Source: Curvibacter sp. PD_MW3 (GTDB taxonomy: Bacteria > Pseudomonadota > Gammaproteobacteria > Burkholderiales > Burkholderiaceae_C). Taken from it: a stretch of DNA of 64,000 bases. Location of the stretch: positions 1 through 64,000 of the forward strand of contig NSIV01000001.1 in NCBI GenBank assembly GCA_002633085.1, read 5' to 3'. A model generated the notes under the pieces. The model saw only the letters and a program-made list of their open reading frames with translations, was not told the DNA's origin and did not search any database. Shown piece by piece: positions 19,737 through 27,803 of the stretch (its first letter is position 1; the number at the start of each line of letters is the position of its first letter). A program made the position numbers and the translations under genes.

Positions 19737-19835
19737 CCCTCCGGTCTGACTGGCGACGCGACTGCCCACCCCTGAAGCTGCTGGCCCAGCACGCTGGCCT
19801 GATGCTCCGCTAGACGTACCGCCCTCAGTCGCTCA

Positions 19836-19885
19836 CTTTTTCATAGCTGCCAGCGCATTCCCCTGAAGGGCTGGAGACCAATTTT
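19836..19885 (+). repeat. Degenerate copy of the short ATAGC repeat
   Basis: The sequence TTTTTCATAGCTGCC followed by AGCGCATTCCCCTGAAGG and CTGGAGACCAATTTTG has the same layout as the copy at 17360-17405. The left GCTAT arm is lost. It lies in the 224-bp gap between the NlpC/P60 gene and the 3' end of tpsA, where nothing else was recognised. Confidence 0.5.
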
Positions 19886-19960
19886 GCCTCGAACCATCAG
19901 GCGCACGCGGTAGTCTGGTAGGCGCCCGACCACGGCAGCCGCCGAAGCAGGGCCACACGG

Positions 19961-22900
19961 TCATGAACGACCGGGCGAGAGGTCCACCTCCACGCCTTGC
20001 CCGCGGTCCAGCGATTCACCGGCCGCCTTGCCCGGCGCGTTGCGGGTCACGGTCAACGGCCGCGGTGCACCACCCGCTGCCACGGCAGCCCCGCCGGAGC
20101 CACCTCCAGAACCACCGCCGCTCGCGCCGCCCGAACTGGAGCCGTTGCTTCCGTTGGAAGTCGACGAGCCCGACCCGGACCCCGACGAGCCGCCACCGGA
20201 CTCACCCGAGCTGCTACCGGATGCCGTCGACCCGTTGCCACCACCCGAGGACGATGCACCGGTGCCATTACCGGAGCCACCGGAACTGCCGCTGCCGCCG
20301 GTTGCGGCGGGAGACGTTCCGCCGCTAGTACCGCCTGCGCTACCAGACCCGCCTGCCGCCGTCGCTGGCTGTGACGACAGCCCAACGCTGCTCGTCGGCA
20401 TCACCGGAGCCGGTGCCTGCGTGGTCACCACGAACGTCGGCGGCGGCGGGGGCAGCACAATGATCGGCGGCCGGACGATCACCACCGACGCCGGCACCGT
20501 GTCCTCATCGCGTTGCGGCACGCCGTTGATGAAGGTTGTGCCCGTCCCCTTGCCCTCAACCGCCGGAAAACTGCCACTGAAATAACTTTGCTTGGCCTCC
20601 ACCACTACGTTGCCGGCGCGGCCACTAAGGTCGGCACGACCGCCGGCGTTCAGGTTGGCGCTGATCACATTGAGGGCCAGGTTCATCGTGGTGTCAGCGC
20701 GGGCCGTCAAGGTTCCCGCCGTCACGCTGCCGCGGATCTCACGCCCATTCAAGGTGGCGCCGCCGCCGGCCGTCACGGCCGCATCCAGCACCTGCTGGGC
20801 GGTAGCTGTCACCGACGAACCGCTGATGGTCCCACTGACGTTGCGGCCGCTCACCGTGGCAGCGCCACCGGCTGTGACATTGGCGGCCACATTGCCATCA
20901 CTGTTGAGCACCACGGCACCCGCGCTCGTCGTGGAGCCGGTCACGTTGCCACCGGCCGTCAGTGAACTGGTCACGCCGGCCGCCGTGGCTTTGAGCGTGC
21001 TGTTGCTCAGGGCCACATCACCCCTGGCATCAATCGCATAACCGCGCACCCAGAGGGTGTTGTCCAAGGTGAAGTTCCTGGCCGTCACGTTGAGCTGCCC
21101 CAGCGCATTGCCATCGGCGCCGCCGCTGCGCAGCGTCACGTCACCGCGGGTGTTACCGTTACCGGCATTGGTGGCCAGCGTCAGGCCAAAGGCGGTCGTC
21201 GCGTTGTTCTGGACCGCGCCGCGAATTGTTATGTCGCGGCCCTCGGTCGCCAGCGTGGTATCAGCCAGCAGCTTGATGCCACCATCGAACACCAGCCCGT
21301 CGGCACCGGTGGCCGTCAGCTTGCCGCCGATGCCGGAGCCAGCAGCGCCCGAGGTGAGCGACAGGCTACGTAGCGTCACGTCGTTAAAGCTCAGGTTCAT
21401 CAAGCGGTCCACCGTCACCGATTCGGCGTAAGTATCGGACTTCACATCCACCTTGCCGCCCTGCACCACTGCGTTCACGCCGCCCTGGATGGTGTTGATC
21501 GGGGTCAGCACGCTACCCTGATTGTTCGCCCCTGAGGGCGTCTTGGCTACGGTCACGTGGGTGCGATTGGCGGAGCGGTAGCCCTGATCCTGCACCTTCC
21601 AGCCCTGATTCGCCGCGCTCAGATCCAGCAGATGCTGCTGCCAAGCCAAGGTGGGGGCAGCCTCCTTCGCGGCATCATTCGCATACTTGTTCAGATTGAG
21701 GTTCAGCCCCCATTCGTTGCCAACATCGCCCTCGCGGTTGTCGGCGATCTCAATACCCGCACCGCCGGTGTATTGCACCGAGATACCACTCTTGGTGTTC
21801 TCAATACGGTTGCCTGAAACTGTATTGCCTGTACCGTTGTTGCCATCGATCAGGATACCGGTACGGACATCATGAATGTTGTTGTTGCGAAGCGTGAACC
21901 CTGTCGCCCCGCTCTTCGCCCAGATGCCACGACTAACGTTGGGCCGACTGGTGGCGTAATAGTCATAGTACGGCGCATTGATCGGCCCGGCGATTTCCAT
22001 GCCTTCCACGGTAACGTTGTTGGCTGTGATCGTGACGGCGTTCACCTCGCTCAGATCCGGCGCCACCAGCTTGGCACCGTTCGCGCCCTTGAGGGTCTGG
22101 TTGGCCTTGTTCATGCTTACCTGCTCGGTATAACTTCCCGCGCCAACATTGATGGTATTACCAATTGAAGCGGCGTCGACTCCACGTTGGACACTGCCAC
22201 TGCTTTGCGTCACGTAGACGTTGCCAGCATTCCATGTCACCAGGCCAAGCCCGGTGGCGTCAAGTGCGTGCCCCACTCGATCCTCGATGTCGAACCCACT
22301 GGTGGCGCCAGTAAACGTGGCACGGGTGGCATCAACGTTGGTCTTAACGTTGTTCTGGCTGTTGGAACCCGAGACGATGTTCATCGAGTACGTCGGGCTG
22401 GTACCCGTGCCGGTAACCGTCCGGTCTGGCGCCCCAAACGTGGTGTTTCCTATATTGAGCGTTGAACTCAAGCCCTCCAGGAACATGCCGTGGCCAACGG
22501 TCTGGTTCAAGCGAACGTTGTTGAAGGAGACGTTGGCCATTGAGCCGTACTCGAAAATATGGATCGCATGCCCTGGGCCACCTGGATTCCAGGTGCCGGC
22601 GCTGCCGCTGGGACGAAGGAAGCTGCCCGCCAGCGTGACGTTGTCAAACACCCAGGTGCCGGCGTCTTGCACGGCGCCGGTACTCGCATTGTGGTAACCA
22701 CGGAAATGGATACCAGTGTGCTCGGTCGCGCCGGTGATCGTCAGATCTTTCAGCGTCGCATTGCCGTTGTAGTAGTTGAAGTGAATGTCACCCTGGCCAA
22801 GGGACGTCGCACTGGCCGACGGGGCACCATTGCCCTCGAAAGTGCTGTTGAGCAACGACACATTCGCCAGCCCCGGAATACCGGCGGTAACCGAACCGTT

Positions 22901-25807
22901 GGCCGTAAAACCGAACACGCCATTGCCACGGAAATCGCTGTTCTGGACCGTGAGTTGCCCCAGCACGGTATTGCCCTCGACGCTCACGCCGGCAGTCGGT
23001 GCGTCACGGAAAGTGAAACCGTCGATGAGCACCGTTGAGTTCGCACCAATATTGCCGCTGACCGTAACGGCGTTGCCGCTGGTTGGATCGATGATGGACT
23101 GTCCGGCACCGGCGCCATCCAGCGTCAGCGCCTTGGTGATGTTGACGCTCTCCGCATACGTCCCGGCCGCCACATTGACTTGGGCGCCACTGGCGGCTTG
23201 ATTGACTGCCGTGCCAATCGACATGGCCCTGCTGCCACCGCCGACAAGGTTGCCGACGCCGACCTCAAAGCTCTGCGTCATGCCGGATCCGTTCCAGTCC
23301 TGGATATAGCTGCTGCTTGTGTTGTAGCTTGGATTGACCGCCGCCAGATTGACGGCGAAATCGTAGGCCTTCTGCTTCGTTGCCTGAAGCCACGTGTATT
23401 GATTGCTACCGGTATCCGTCGCATTGCGAACTGCGTAGTCAAAACCGGCGATGTTCAAATTACCGAAGTCACGAGAAGCGGATTCGTCCTGCATGTAGAC
23501 AGGATTCAACTCATTGAAATGGTTATTGCCTTCAATGGTGATGTTGTTGACCTGCTGGTTGTAGCTCTTATTGGCCTGGTACAGCGCCAGCCCGCCCCAG
23601 TTGTTGTTGCGGGTAGTCGTGTTGCGCACGGTGATGTTGGCGCTGTCGGTCAACTGCAAGCCGGCACCCTCGGTGCTGCCGGAATCATTACCAACAGGAG
23701 CGCCATTGAGCGTCACGCCGTCGATCAGCGCACCATCCACGCCGTTCAGATCCAGTTCGGCCTTGCCGGCGCCGCGGCTGGTGACGTTGCGGATGGTGAA
23801 GTTGCGCAGACGCGCATCGGCCGAGCCGCCGGGCGAGACCTTGATGCCGTAGGCCGAGGCGTAGTAAGCCGACGGCCCGTAAAAGGTGAAGTCGCGCAGC
23901 GTCACGTCATCGGCGCTGACGTTCATGCCATAGGAGCCGCTACCGGCGGTGATGCCACGCGCATCGATGGTGGTCAAAGCTTCACTGACACCAGCCAGTG
24001 TGACTGCCTTATTGACGTTCAAAGTGGATGCCAGGAAATGCGTGCCGGCCAGCACATTCACCCGGCCGCCCGCCACCACGGCATTGACTCCCCCCTGCAG
24101 ACTGTCAAGCGGTGTGAGCCGACTCCCCTGATTGCTGGCCGCCCCGCCACTGGCCGCCACGTTGACCTGCGTGCGGTTGGATGAGGTGTAGCCCTGATCC
24201 TGCACCGCCCAACCATTGTTGGAAGTGCTCAGGGACAGCAGGCTCTGTTGCCAGGTCGTGGTCGGCGCTGCTGCGATCGGTGTCGAATTGCTCAGGATAT
24301 TGCCGGAGCCGTCCAGATGACCGTTGAGATGCAGGTTCAGTCCCCACTCGTTACCGACCGTCCCTTCGCGGTTGTTGGCAATGCTGATGCCCGCGGCATC
24401 GGTGTATTGCACGGAGATGCCGCTCTTGGTGTTCTCGATACGGTTCGCGCTGACCGTGCCTGTGCTGTTGCGGCCATGGATCAGGATGCCGTTGCGAACA
24501 TCGTGAATATTGTTGTCCCGGATCGTGAAGCCGGTGATGCCGTCGCCCACCGCAATGCCCCGGCTGATATTGGCGCGACTGGTGGCGTAGTAGTCGTAAT
24601 AGGGAGAACTGACGGGCCCGGCGATCTCAACTCCCTGCACCGTAACATTGTTGGCCCCTATGGCGATGCCATTGACCTCCGTCGCATCGGGCACCACAAG
24701 CTTCGCGAGCTGCTCGCCATTACTGCCTTGCACGCCGCGCAAGGTCAGATTGGCCTTGTTCAGCGTCACCTGCTCGTTGAAGGTTCCCGCTTGCAACTCC
24801 ACCGTGGCACCAGCGCCGGCCGTACCGGTCTTGGCAATCTTCACCGCATCCTGGATCGACGCCGTGTCATGAACCTTCACGGTATTGGAATTGCCCGCGA
24901 TGCTGGGCGCATCAAGATCAGACCTGAGCACCACCGTATCGCCATCCACCACAATGGCGCTGCTGGCCTGCTGCACACCTTGCAGGTTGATGACACCGGA
25001 CACCAGATTGGCCGCATCACCGGTGCTCAGCAGGATTCGTGCGCCTTCGAGACGCGCCCCCGCCATATTGCTGATCGTGGCATTGGTGCCATGTGCCCCG
25101 GCGGGCACAGCAAATTCGTACAGACCACCACTGAGTGACACCGTGGCCCGGTCGGCGCCAGAGAGTGCAATGCGCCCACCAGTGGCGATGATCGCCCCTT
25201 TGTTGACGACCGAGGGCGCCACCAGGGCCACCAGACCCGCGTTTTCGGCCGTGATACTGCCTTCGTTGGTGATGCTGCCGCTGATCGCATCTTCTACGGT
25301 GATCGGCCCTTCGGCCATGAACAGCGACTCGTCGATGCGACCGGTGGTCACGATCAATGACCCGACGTTGATGTTCGCCCCTTGGTGGAAATAGACGCCA
25401 TTGGGGTTCTGCAGGACTACCGTGCCCGGAGCTAGGATCGATCCATAGATCTCGGACATATTGGCGCTGGCGGCCACGCGATTCAGCACCGCAGCGCTGG
25501 CATTCGGTTGAATGAACTGGACGGTCTTACCTGCGTCGATGTTGAACGATTGCCAGTCAAGCACAGCGCGTTGCGTGGACTGCGTCAGCGTCAGTTGGCT
25601 GCTCGTGAGTTGAGAGCTCACCGTACCTGCCGCCACGGTGCCTCCGGTGGGCAGACCTGCCACAGTCCCGGGATTGATGGTGTCGGCCCACAGGGGTGCA
25701 CAGAAGCACAAGGCCACCGCCAACGGCAAGGTCTTGAGGGTCGGTCTGGCCGTCTCGGCACACGGCCGGCGGTGGTGTTTCGAGAACCTGCGTTGTTGAC
25801 TTGTCAT
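19961..25807 (-). CDS. Two-partner secretion exoprotein (TpsA, filamentous haemagglutinin-type beta-helix protein)
   Basis: This 1948-residue protein has a long basic signal region (1-41, cut after LWA). The haemagglutinin-type TPS secretion domain (about 42-300) includes the hallmark NPNG motif (about 136) and SGADRATVSLSGG. The passenger is a parallel beta-helix: five recurrences of an IQxGV...VNVxAGTYxExV...LTLxG unit and many NNI/GI/RNN strand motifs, like NosD or pectin-lyase folds. Residues about 340-586 and about 1225-1461 are a near-duplicate module. A Pro-rich segment (about 1785) leads to a Gly/Ser tail (about 1815-1910). No PT-VENN or toxin domain was seen, so an adhesin or surface fibre is more likely than contact-dependent inhibition. 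A good RBS (AAGGAG) precedes the ATG, 33 bp after tpsB. Confidence 0.92.
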   Translation of the reverse strand: MTSQQRRFSKHHRRPCAETARPTLKTLPLAVALCFCAPLWADTINPGTVAGLPTGGTVAAGTVSSQLTSSQLTLTQSTQRAVLDWQSFNIDAGKTVQFIQPNASAAVLNRVAASANMSEIYGSILAPGTVVLQNPNGVYFHQGANINVGSLIVTTGRIDESLFMAEGPITVEDAISGSITNEGSITAENAGLVALVAPSVVNKGAIIATGGRIALSGADRATVSLSGGLYEFAVPAGAHGTNATISNMAGARLEGARILLSTGDAANLVSGVINLQGVQQASSAIVVDGDTVVLRSDLDAPSIAGNSNTVKVHDTASIQDAVKIAKTGTAGAGATVELQAGTFNEQVTLNKANLTLRGVQGSNGEQLAKLVVPDATEVNGIAIGANNVTVQGVEIAGPVSSPYYDYYATSRANISRGIAVGDGITGFTIRDNNIHDVRNGILIHGRNSTGTVSANRIENTKSGISVQYTDAAGISIANNREGTVGNEWGLNLHLNGHLDGSGNILSNSTPIAAAPTTTWQQSLLSLSTSNNGWAVQDQGYTSSNRTQVNVAASGGAASNQGSRLTPLDSLQGGVNAVVAGGRVNVLAGTHFLASTLNVNKAVTLAGVSEALTTIDARGITAGSGSYGMNVSADDVTLRDFTFYGPSAYYASAYGIKVSPGGSADARLRNFTIRNVTSRGAGKAELDLNGVDGALIDGVTLNGAPVGNDSGSTEGAGLQLTDSANITVRNTTTRNNNWGGLALYQANKSYNQQVNNITIEGNNHFNELNPVYMQDESASRDFGNLNIAGFDYAVRNATDTGSNQYTWLQATKQKAYDFAVNLAAVNPSYNTSSSYIQDWNGSGMTQSFEVGVGNLVGGGSRAMSIGTAVNQAASGAQVNVAAGTYAESVNITKALTLDGAGAGQSIIDPTSGNAVTVSGNIGANSTVLIDGFTFRDAPTAGVSVEGNTVLGQLTVQNSDFRGNGVFGFTANGSVTAGIPGLANVSLLNSTFEGNGAPSASATSLGQGDIHFNYYNGNATLKDLTITGATEHTGIHFRGYHNASTGAVQDAGTWVFDNVTLAGSFLRPSGSAGTWNPGGPGHAIHIFEYGSMANVSFNNVRLNQTVGHGMFLEGLSSTLNIGNTTFGAPDRTVTGTGTSPTYSMNIVSGSNSQNNVKTNVDATRATFTGATSGFDIEDRVGHALDATGLGLVTWNAGNVYVTQSSGSVQRGVDAASIGNTINVGAGSYTEQVSMNKANQTLKGANGAKLVAPDLSEVNAVTITANNVTVEGMEIAGPINAPYYDYYATSRPNVSRGIWAKSGATGFTLRNNNIHDVRTGILIDGNNGTGNTVSGNRIENTKSGISVQYTGGAGIEIADNREGDVGNEWGLNLNLNKYANDAAKEAAPTLAWQQHLLDLSAANQGWKVQDQGYRSANRTHVTVAKTPSGANNQGSVLTPINTIQGGVNAVVQGGKVDVKSDTYAESVTVDRLMNLSFNDVTLRSLSLTSGAAGSGIGGKLTATGADGLVFDGGIKLLADTTLATEGRDITIRGAVQNNATTAFGLTLATNAGNGNTRGDVTLRSGGADGNALGQLNVTARNFTLDNTLWVRGYAIDARGDVALSNSTLKATAAGVTSSLTAGGNVTGSTTSAGAVVLNSDGNVAANVTAGGAATVSGRNVSGTISGSSVTATAQQVLDAAVTAGGGATLNGREIRGSVTAGTLTARADTTMNLALNVISANLNAGGRADLSGRAGNVVVEAKQSYFSGSFPAVEGKGTGTTFINGVPQRDEDTVPASVVIVRPPIIVLPPPPPTFVVTTQAPAPVMPTSSVGLSSQPATAAGGSGSAGGTSGGTSPAATGGSGSSGGSGNGTGASSSGGGNGSTASGSSSGESGGGSSGSGSGSSTSNGSNGSSSGGASGGGSGGGSGGAAVAAGGAPRPLTVTRNAPGKAAGESLDRGQGVEVDLSPGRS
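20075..20360 (-). repeat. Gly/Ser-rich low-complexity coding repeat (TpsA tail)
   Basis: Degenerate GGN/AGC codons encode about 95 residues of almost only Gly, Ser, Thr and Asn. The tract is irregular rather than a perfect tandem array. It probably forms a flexible C-terminal stalk or spacer in TpsA. Confidence 0.75.
21425..22135 (-). repeat. TpsA beta-helix module, copy 2
   Basis: This encodes residues about 1225-1461. It shares long blocks with copy 1: YYDYYATSR, NNIHDVR, NRIENTKSGISVQYT, NEWGLNL and VQDQGY. It ends at the IQGGVNAVVQGG unit. Confidence 0.85.
24050..24790 (-). repeat. TpsA beta-helix module, copy 1
   Basis: This encodes residues about 340-586. The order of blocks is the same as in copy 2 (LNKANLTLRG, YYDYYATSR, NNIHDVRNGILI, NRIENTKSGISVQYT, NEWGLNL, VQDQGYTSSNRT, LQGGVNAVVAGG). 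Identity is obvious at both DNA and protein level. Confidence 0.85.
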
Positions 25808-25840
25808 GTTGCTCTCCTTCCCTCACTCATTTCCACCCAA

Positions 25841-27583
25841 CTAGAAACGAACCATCAGCGATGCCAGCAAGCGCATCGTCTTGCCGCTGTCCGGCGCGCT
25901 GCTGGCCAGCGGCTTGGTCAAAGGCCAGACCGCTTCCACCTGCGCCGTCACATTGCCAGCCATGAACAAGCGTGCCCCGACGCCTGCCGAAGCCAGGCTT
26001 TGCGTGGCCGGCGTCCCAGCCGACTGCACCACCACTTGGGTGATCTCACCGATTTCGTAGAAACCGAGCAGTTGATAGGCCGGCAGCCATGACAAGGTCG
26101 AGCTCGCCTGGTAACGCGGCTCCAGGCGCAGGGCCAAGCCACGATCGCCCACCAGTTCGGCCGACTCGTAGGCTCGTCCGATACGCCGGCCGCCCAAGGC
26201 CAGCTGTTCAGATGACAGCAAAGGGGTATCCCCGGTCCACTGGCCCAGCACGCCCAGCGTCAAGGCCCAGCGGGCGCTGAGGGGTTGGATGCGCGTGTAG
26301 TCGAAGGTCAACTTGCTGAACATGCTGTCCGCCCCTGCGCGGCTTTTCAAGGGGTCGGCCCGGGTGGTGCCACCCACGCCCTGGCTGACATCCAGCTCCA
26401 GGGTGTTCTGGCCGTCCCAGCGGTCCAGCAGCAACCAGCTCAACCCAGCACGAATGGCACGGATGCGATCCTCGGTGGTACGTGTTCCCCCGCTGCTGCC
26501 GTCGATGTCGGTGACGTCATACACCAGGCGGCTCAGCAGGCTTTGGTTGCGCGTGCGCAGCAGCGGGTACCCCAGCGAGAGCGACACACCTTCCGAGCGC
26601 CCTTGGATATTGTTGGCCTTGAGGCTGTCGCCTGGCTGCGTGCGTGCCTGCGACACCGACACCCCCACCTTCAGACCTTCGTGGTTCAGGGTCTGGCTGT
26701 AGGCCAACTGGTGGTAGGCCATCTCGGTGTCGCCGGTTCCCACACCGATGTAGCGCCACTGGTCGTTGACCCCCAGCAACTGGTTGGCCGACACCCCCAC
26801 CATGGCCTGGTTCGGCCCCAGGTAGCGGGTGCCGTAGTTGTCGATCGAGGCAAAACCCTCGACGTTCTTGATCTTGGCAATCAAGGTCAGGTCAGCAGCT
26901 CCCGGCACATCGGACGGCGTCAGCACGCTGCGCAACTGCACCCCTGGGAACTCGTTGGCAATCAGCAGGTAGCGCTCCAACACCTCGGCACGCAAGGGCC
27001 GGATCGACTTGATCTCTTCCCCGATGGCGGCCAGCTCCTTGCGCACGCGCTCGTCGCCTTCGAGAAATACCTCATGGACATAGCCCTCGATCACGCGCAG
27101 CGTCAGCCGGCCATCGGTGAGCGTCTGCGGCGGCACGACCACCAGCGACAGAAAGTAGCCGGCGTTGCGGTAGTAGGCGGTCAGCGCCTGCGCCAGACCG
27201 AAGATGTCGCTGCCGGTGATTTCGCGACCGACGTAGGTGGCTGTCTGTTCGCGCAGCTGCGCCGGCGTGAAAACGGTGGCCCCATCGACCTGGATCTCGC
27301 GCAGGGTCACGCGAATGGCCTTGACGGCTTCGGGCACTTCATCGCGCACGCCAGCCTTGAGTTCCGGCAGTTGTGCCTCACGGGGTGGCGACACCGGCAC
27401 GTCAAAGCGTTCACGCAGACGGCCGGGATCGACGCTCGCTGGCAGCGGCTCAGCTTGTGCGTGTGCCGCAGCGGACACGACAGCCAGCCCAAAAACACAT
27501 GCCCAGCGCGCGATGCGCGAGCATGACAAGCCACCGGTAGCAGCCCACGGCCGGCCGGTGACACCTTTTCCTCTGCACTCCAT
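25841..27583 (-). CDS. TpsB outer-membrane transporter (ShlB/FhaC family)
   Basis: This 580-residue Omp85-superfamily transporter has a signal peptide (cut near AHA, about residue 43), POTRA domains (about 90-230) and a 16-stranded beta-barrel (about 240-580). The POTRA region includes IQVDGATVFTPAQLREQ and YYRNAGYFL. The barrel has GRAYESAELVGDRG, corresponding to the conserved L6-loop region, and ends in Phe as outer-membrane proteins do (LMVRF). The ATG at 27583 was chosen because a perfect AGGAGG stands 8 bp upstream; an upstream TTG would swallow it. It precedes tpsA by 33 bp and must export it. Confidence 0.93.
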   Translation of the reverse strand: MECRGKGVTGRPWAATGGLSCSRIARWACVFGLAVVSAAAHAQAEPLPASVDPGRLRERFDVPVSPPREAQLPELKAGVRDEVPEAVKAIRVTLREIQVDGATVFTPAQLREQTATYVGREITGSDIFGLAQALTAYYRNAGYFLSLVVVPPQTLTDGRLTLRVIEGYVHEVFLEGDERVRKELAAIGEEIKSIRPLRAEVLERYLLIANEFPGVQLRSVLTPSDVPGAADLTLIAKIKNVEGFASIDNYGTRYLGPNQAMVGVSANQLLGVNDQWRYIGVGTGDTEMAYHQLAYSQTLNHEGLKVGVSVSQARTQPGDSLKANNIQGRSEGVSLSLGYPLLRTRNQSLLSRLVYDVTDIDGSSGGTRTTEDRIRAIRAGLSWLLLDRWDGQNTLELDVSQGVGGTTRADPLKSRAGADSMFSKLTFDYTRIQPLSARWALTLGVLGQWTGDTPLLSSEQLALGGRRIGRAYESAELVGDRGLALRLEPRYQASSTLSWLPAYQLLGFYEIGEITQVVVQSAGTPATQSLASAGVGARLFMAGNVTAQVEAVWPLTKPLASSAPDSGKTMRLLASLMVRF

Positions 27584-27591
27584 CCCCTGTT

Positions 27592-27597
27592 CCTCCT
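27592..27597 (-). promoter_or_regulatory. Shine-Dalgarno of tpsB
   Basis: A perfect AGGAGG on the minus strand, 8 bp from the ATG at 27583, decides the start of the transporter gene. Confidence 0.75.
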
Positions 27598-27686
27598 GGG
27601 AAGACAGTTCAAGCAACAGGGGTGCTTTTTATTTTTTGATGCAGCCTTGCTATGCAGGCCGCCCCCTCCCTCAATGAACCGAGGTC

Positions 27687-27716
27687 ATTGTAACGATATG
27701 TTTTGATGTGTGTCAG
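27687..27716 (-). promoter_or_regulatory. Putative promoter of the tpsB-tpsA operon
   Basis: On the minus strand CTGACA (27716-27711) and TACAAT (27692-27687) are separated by 18 bp, each matching 5 of 6 consensus bases. Transcription would start near 27680, giving a leader of roughly 97 nt before the tpsB ATG. Confidence 0.55.
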
Positions 27717-27754
27717 CCCTGGATTTGACCCTTATCAGAGAGGTCACTTTCCCA

Positions 27755-27786
27755 ATGAAAAAGGGGTGCACCATGTGCACCCCTTT
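27755..27786 (-). terminator. Rho-independent terminator of the pyruvate dehydrogenase operon
   Basis: A perfect 12-bp inverted repeat, AAAGGGGTGCAC / GTGCACCCCTTT, surrounds a CAT loop. On the minus strand the stem is followed by TTTTTCATT. It starts 18 bp after the lpdA stop codon and insulates the tps operon promoter downstream. Confidence 0.88.
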
Positions 27787-27803
27787 GTTACAAATGCCGC
27801 GTG

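Noticed and set aside
20075..20360. Possible CRISPR or tandem repeat array
   Set aside because: The tract is in frame within tpsA, codes for Gly/Ser, and has no regular repeat-spacer period.
19961..27583. Contact-dependent inhibition (cdiBA) locus
   Set aside because: TpsA has no VENN-type motif, no toxin-like C-terminus and no small immunity gene after it.
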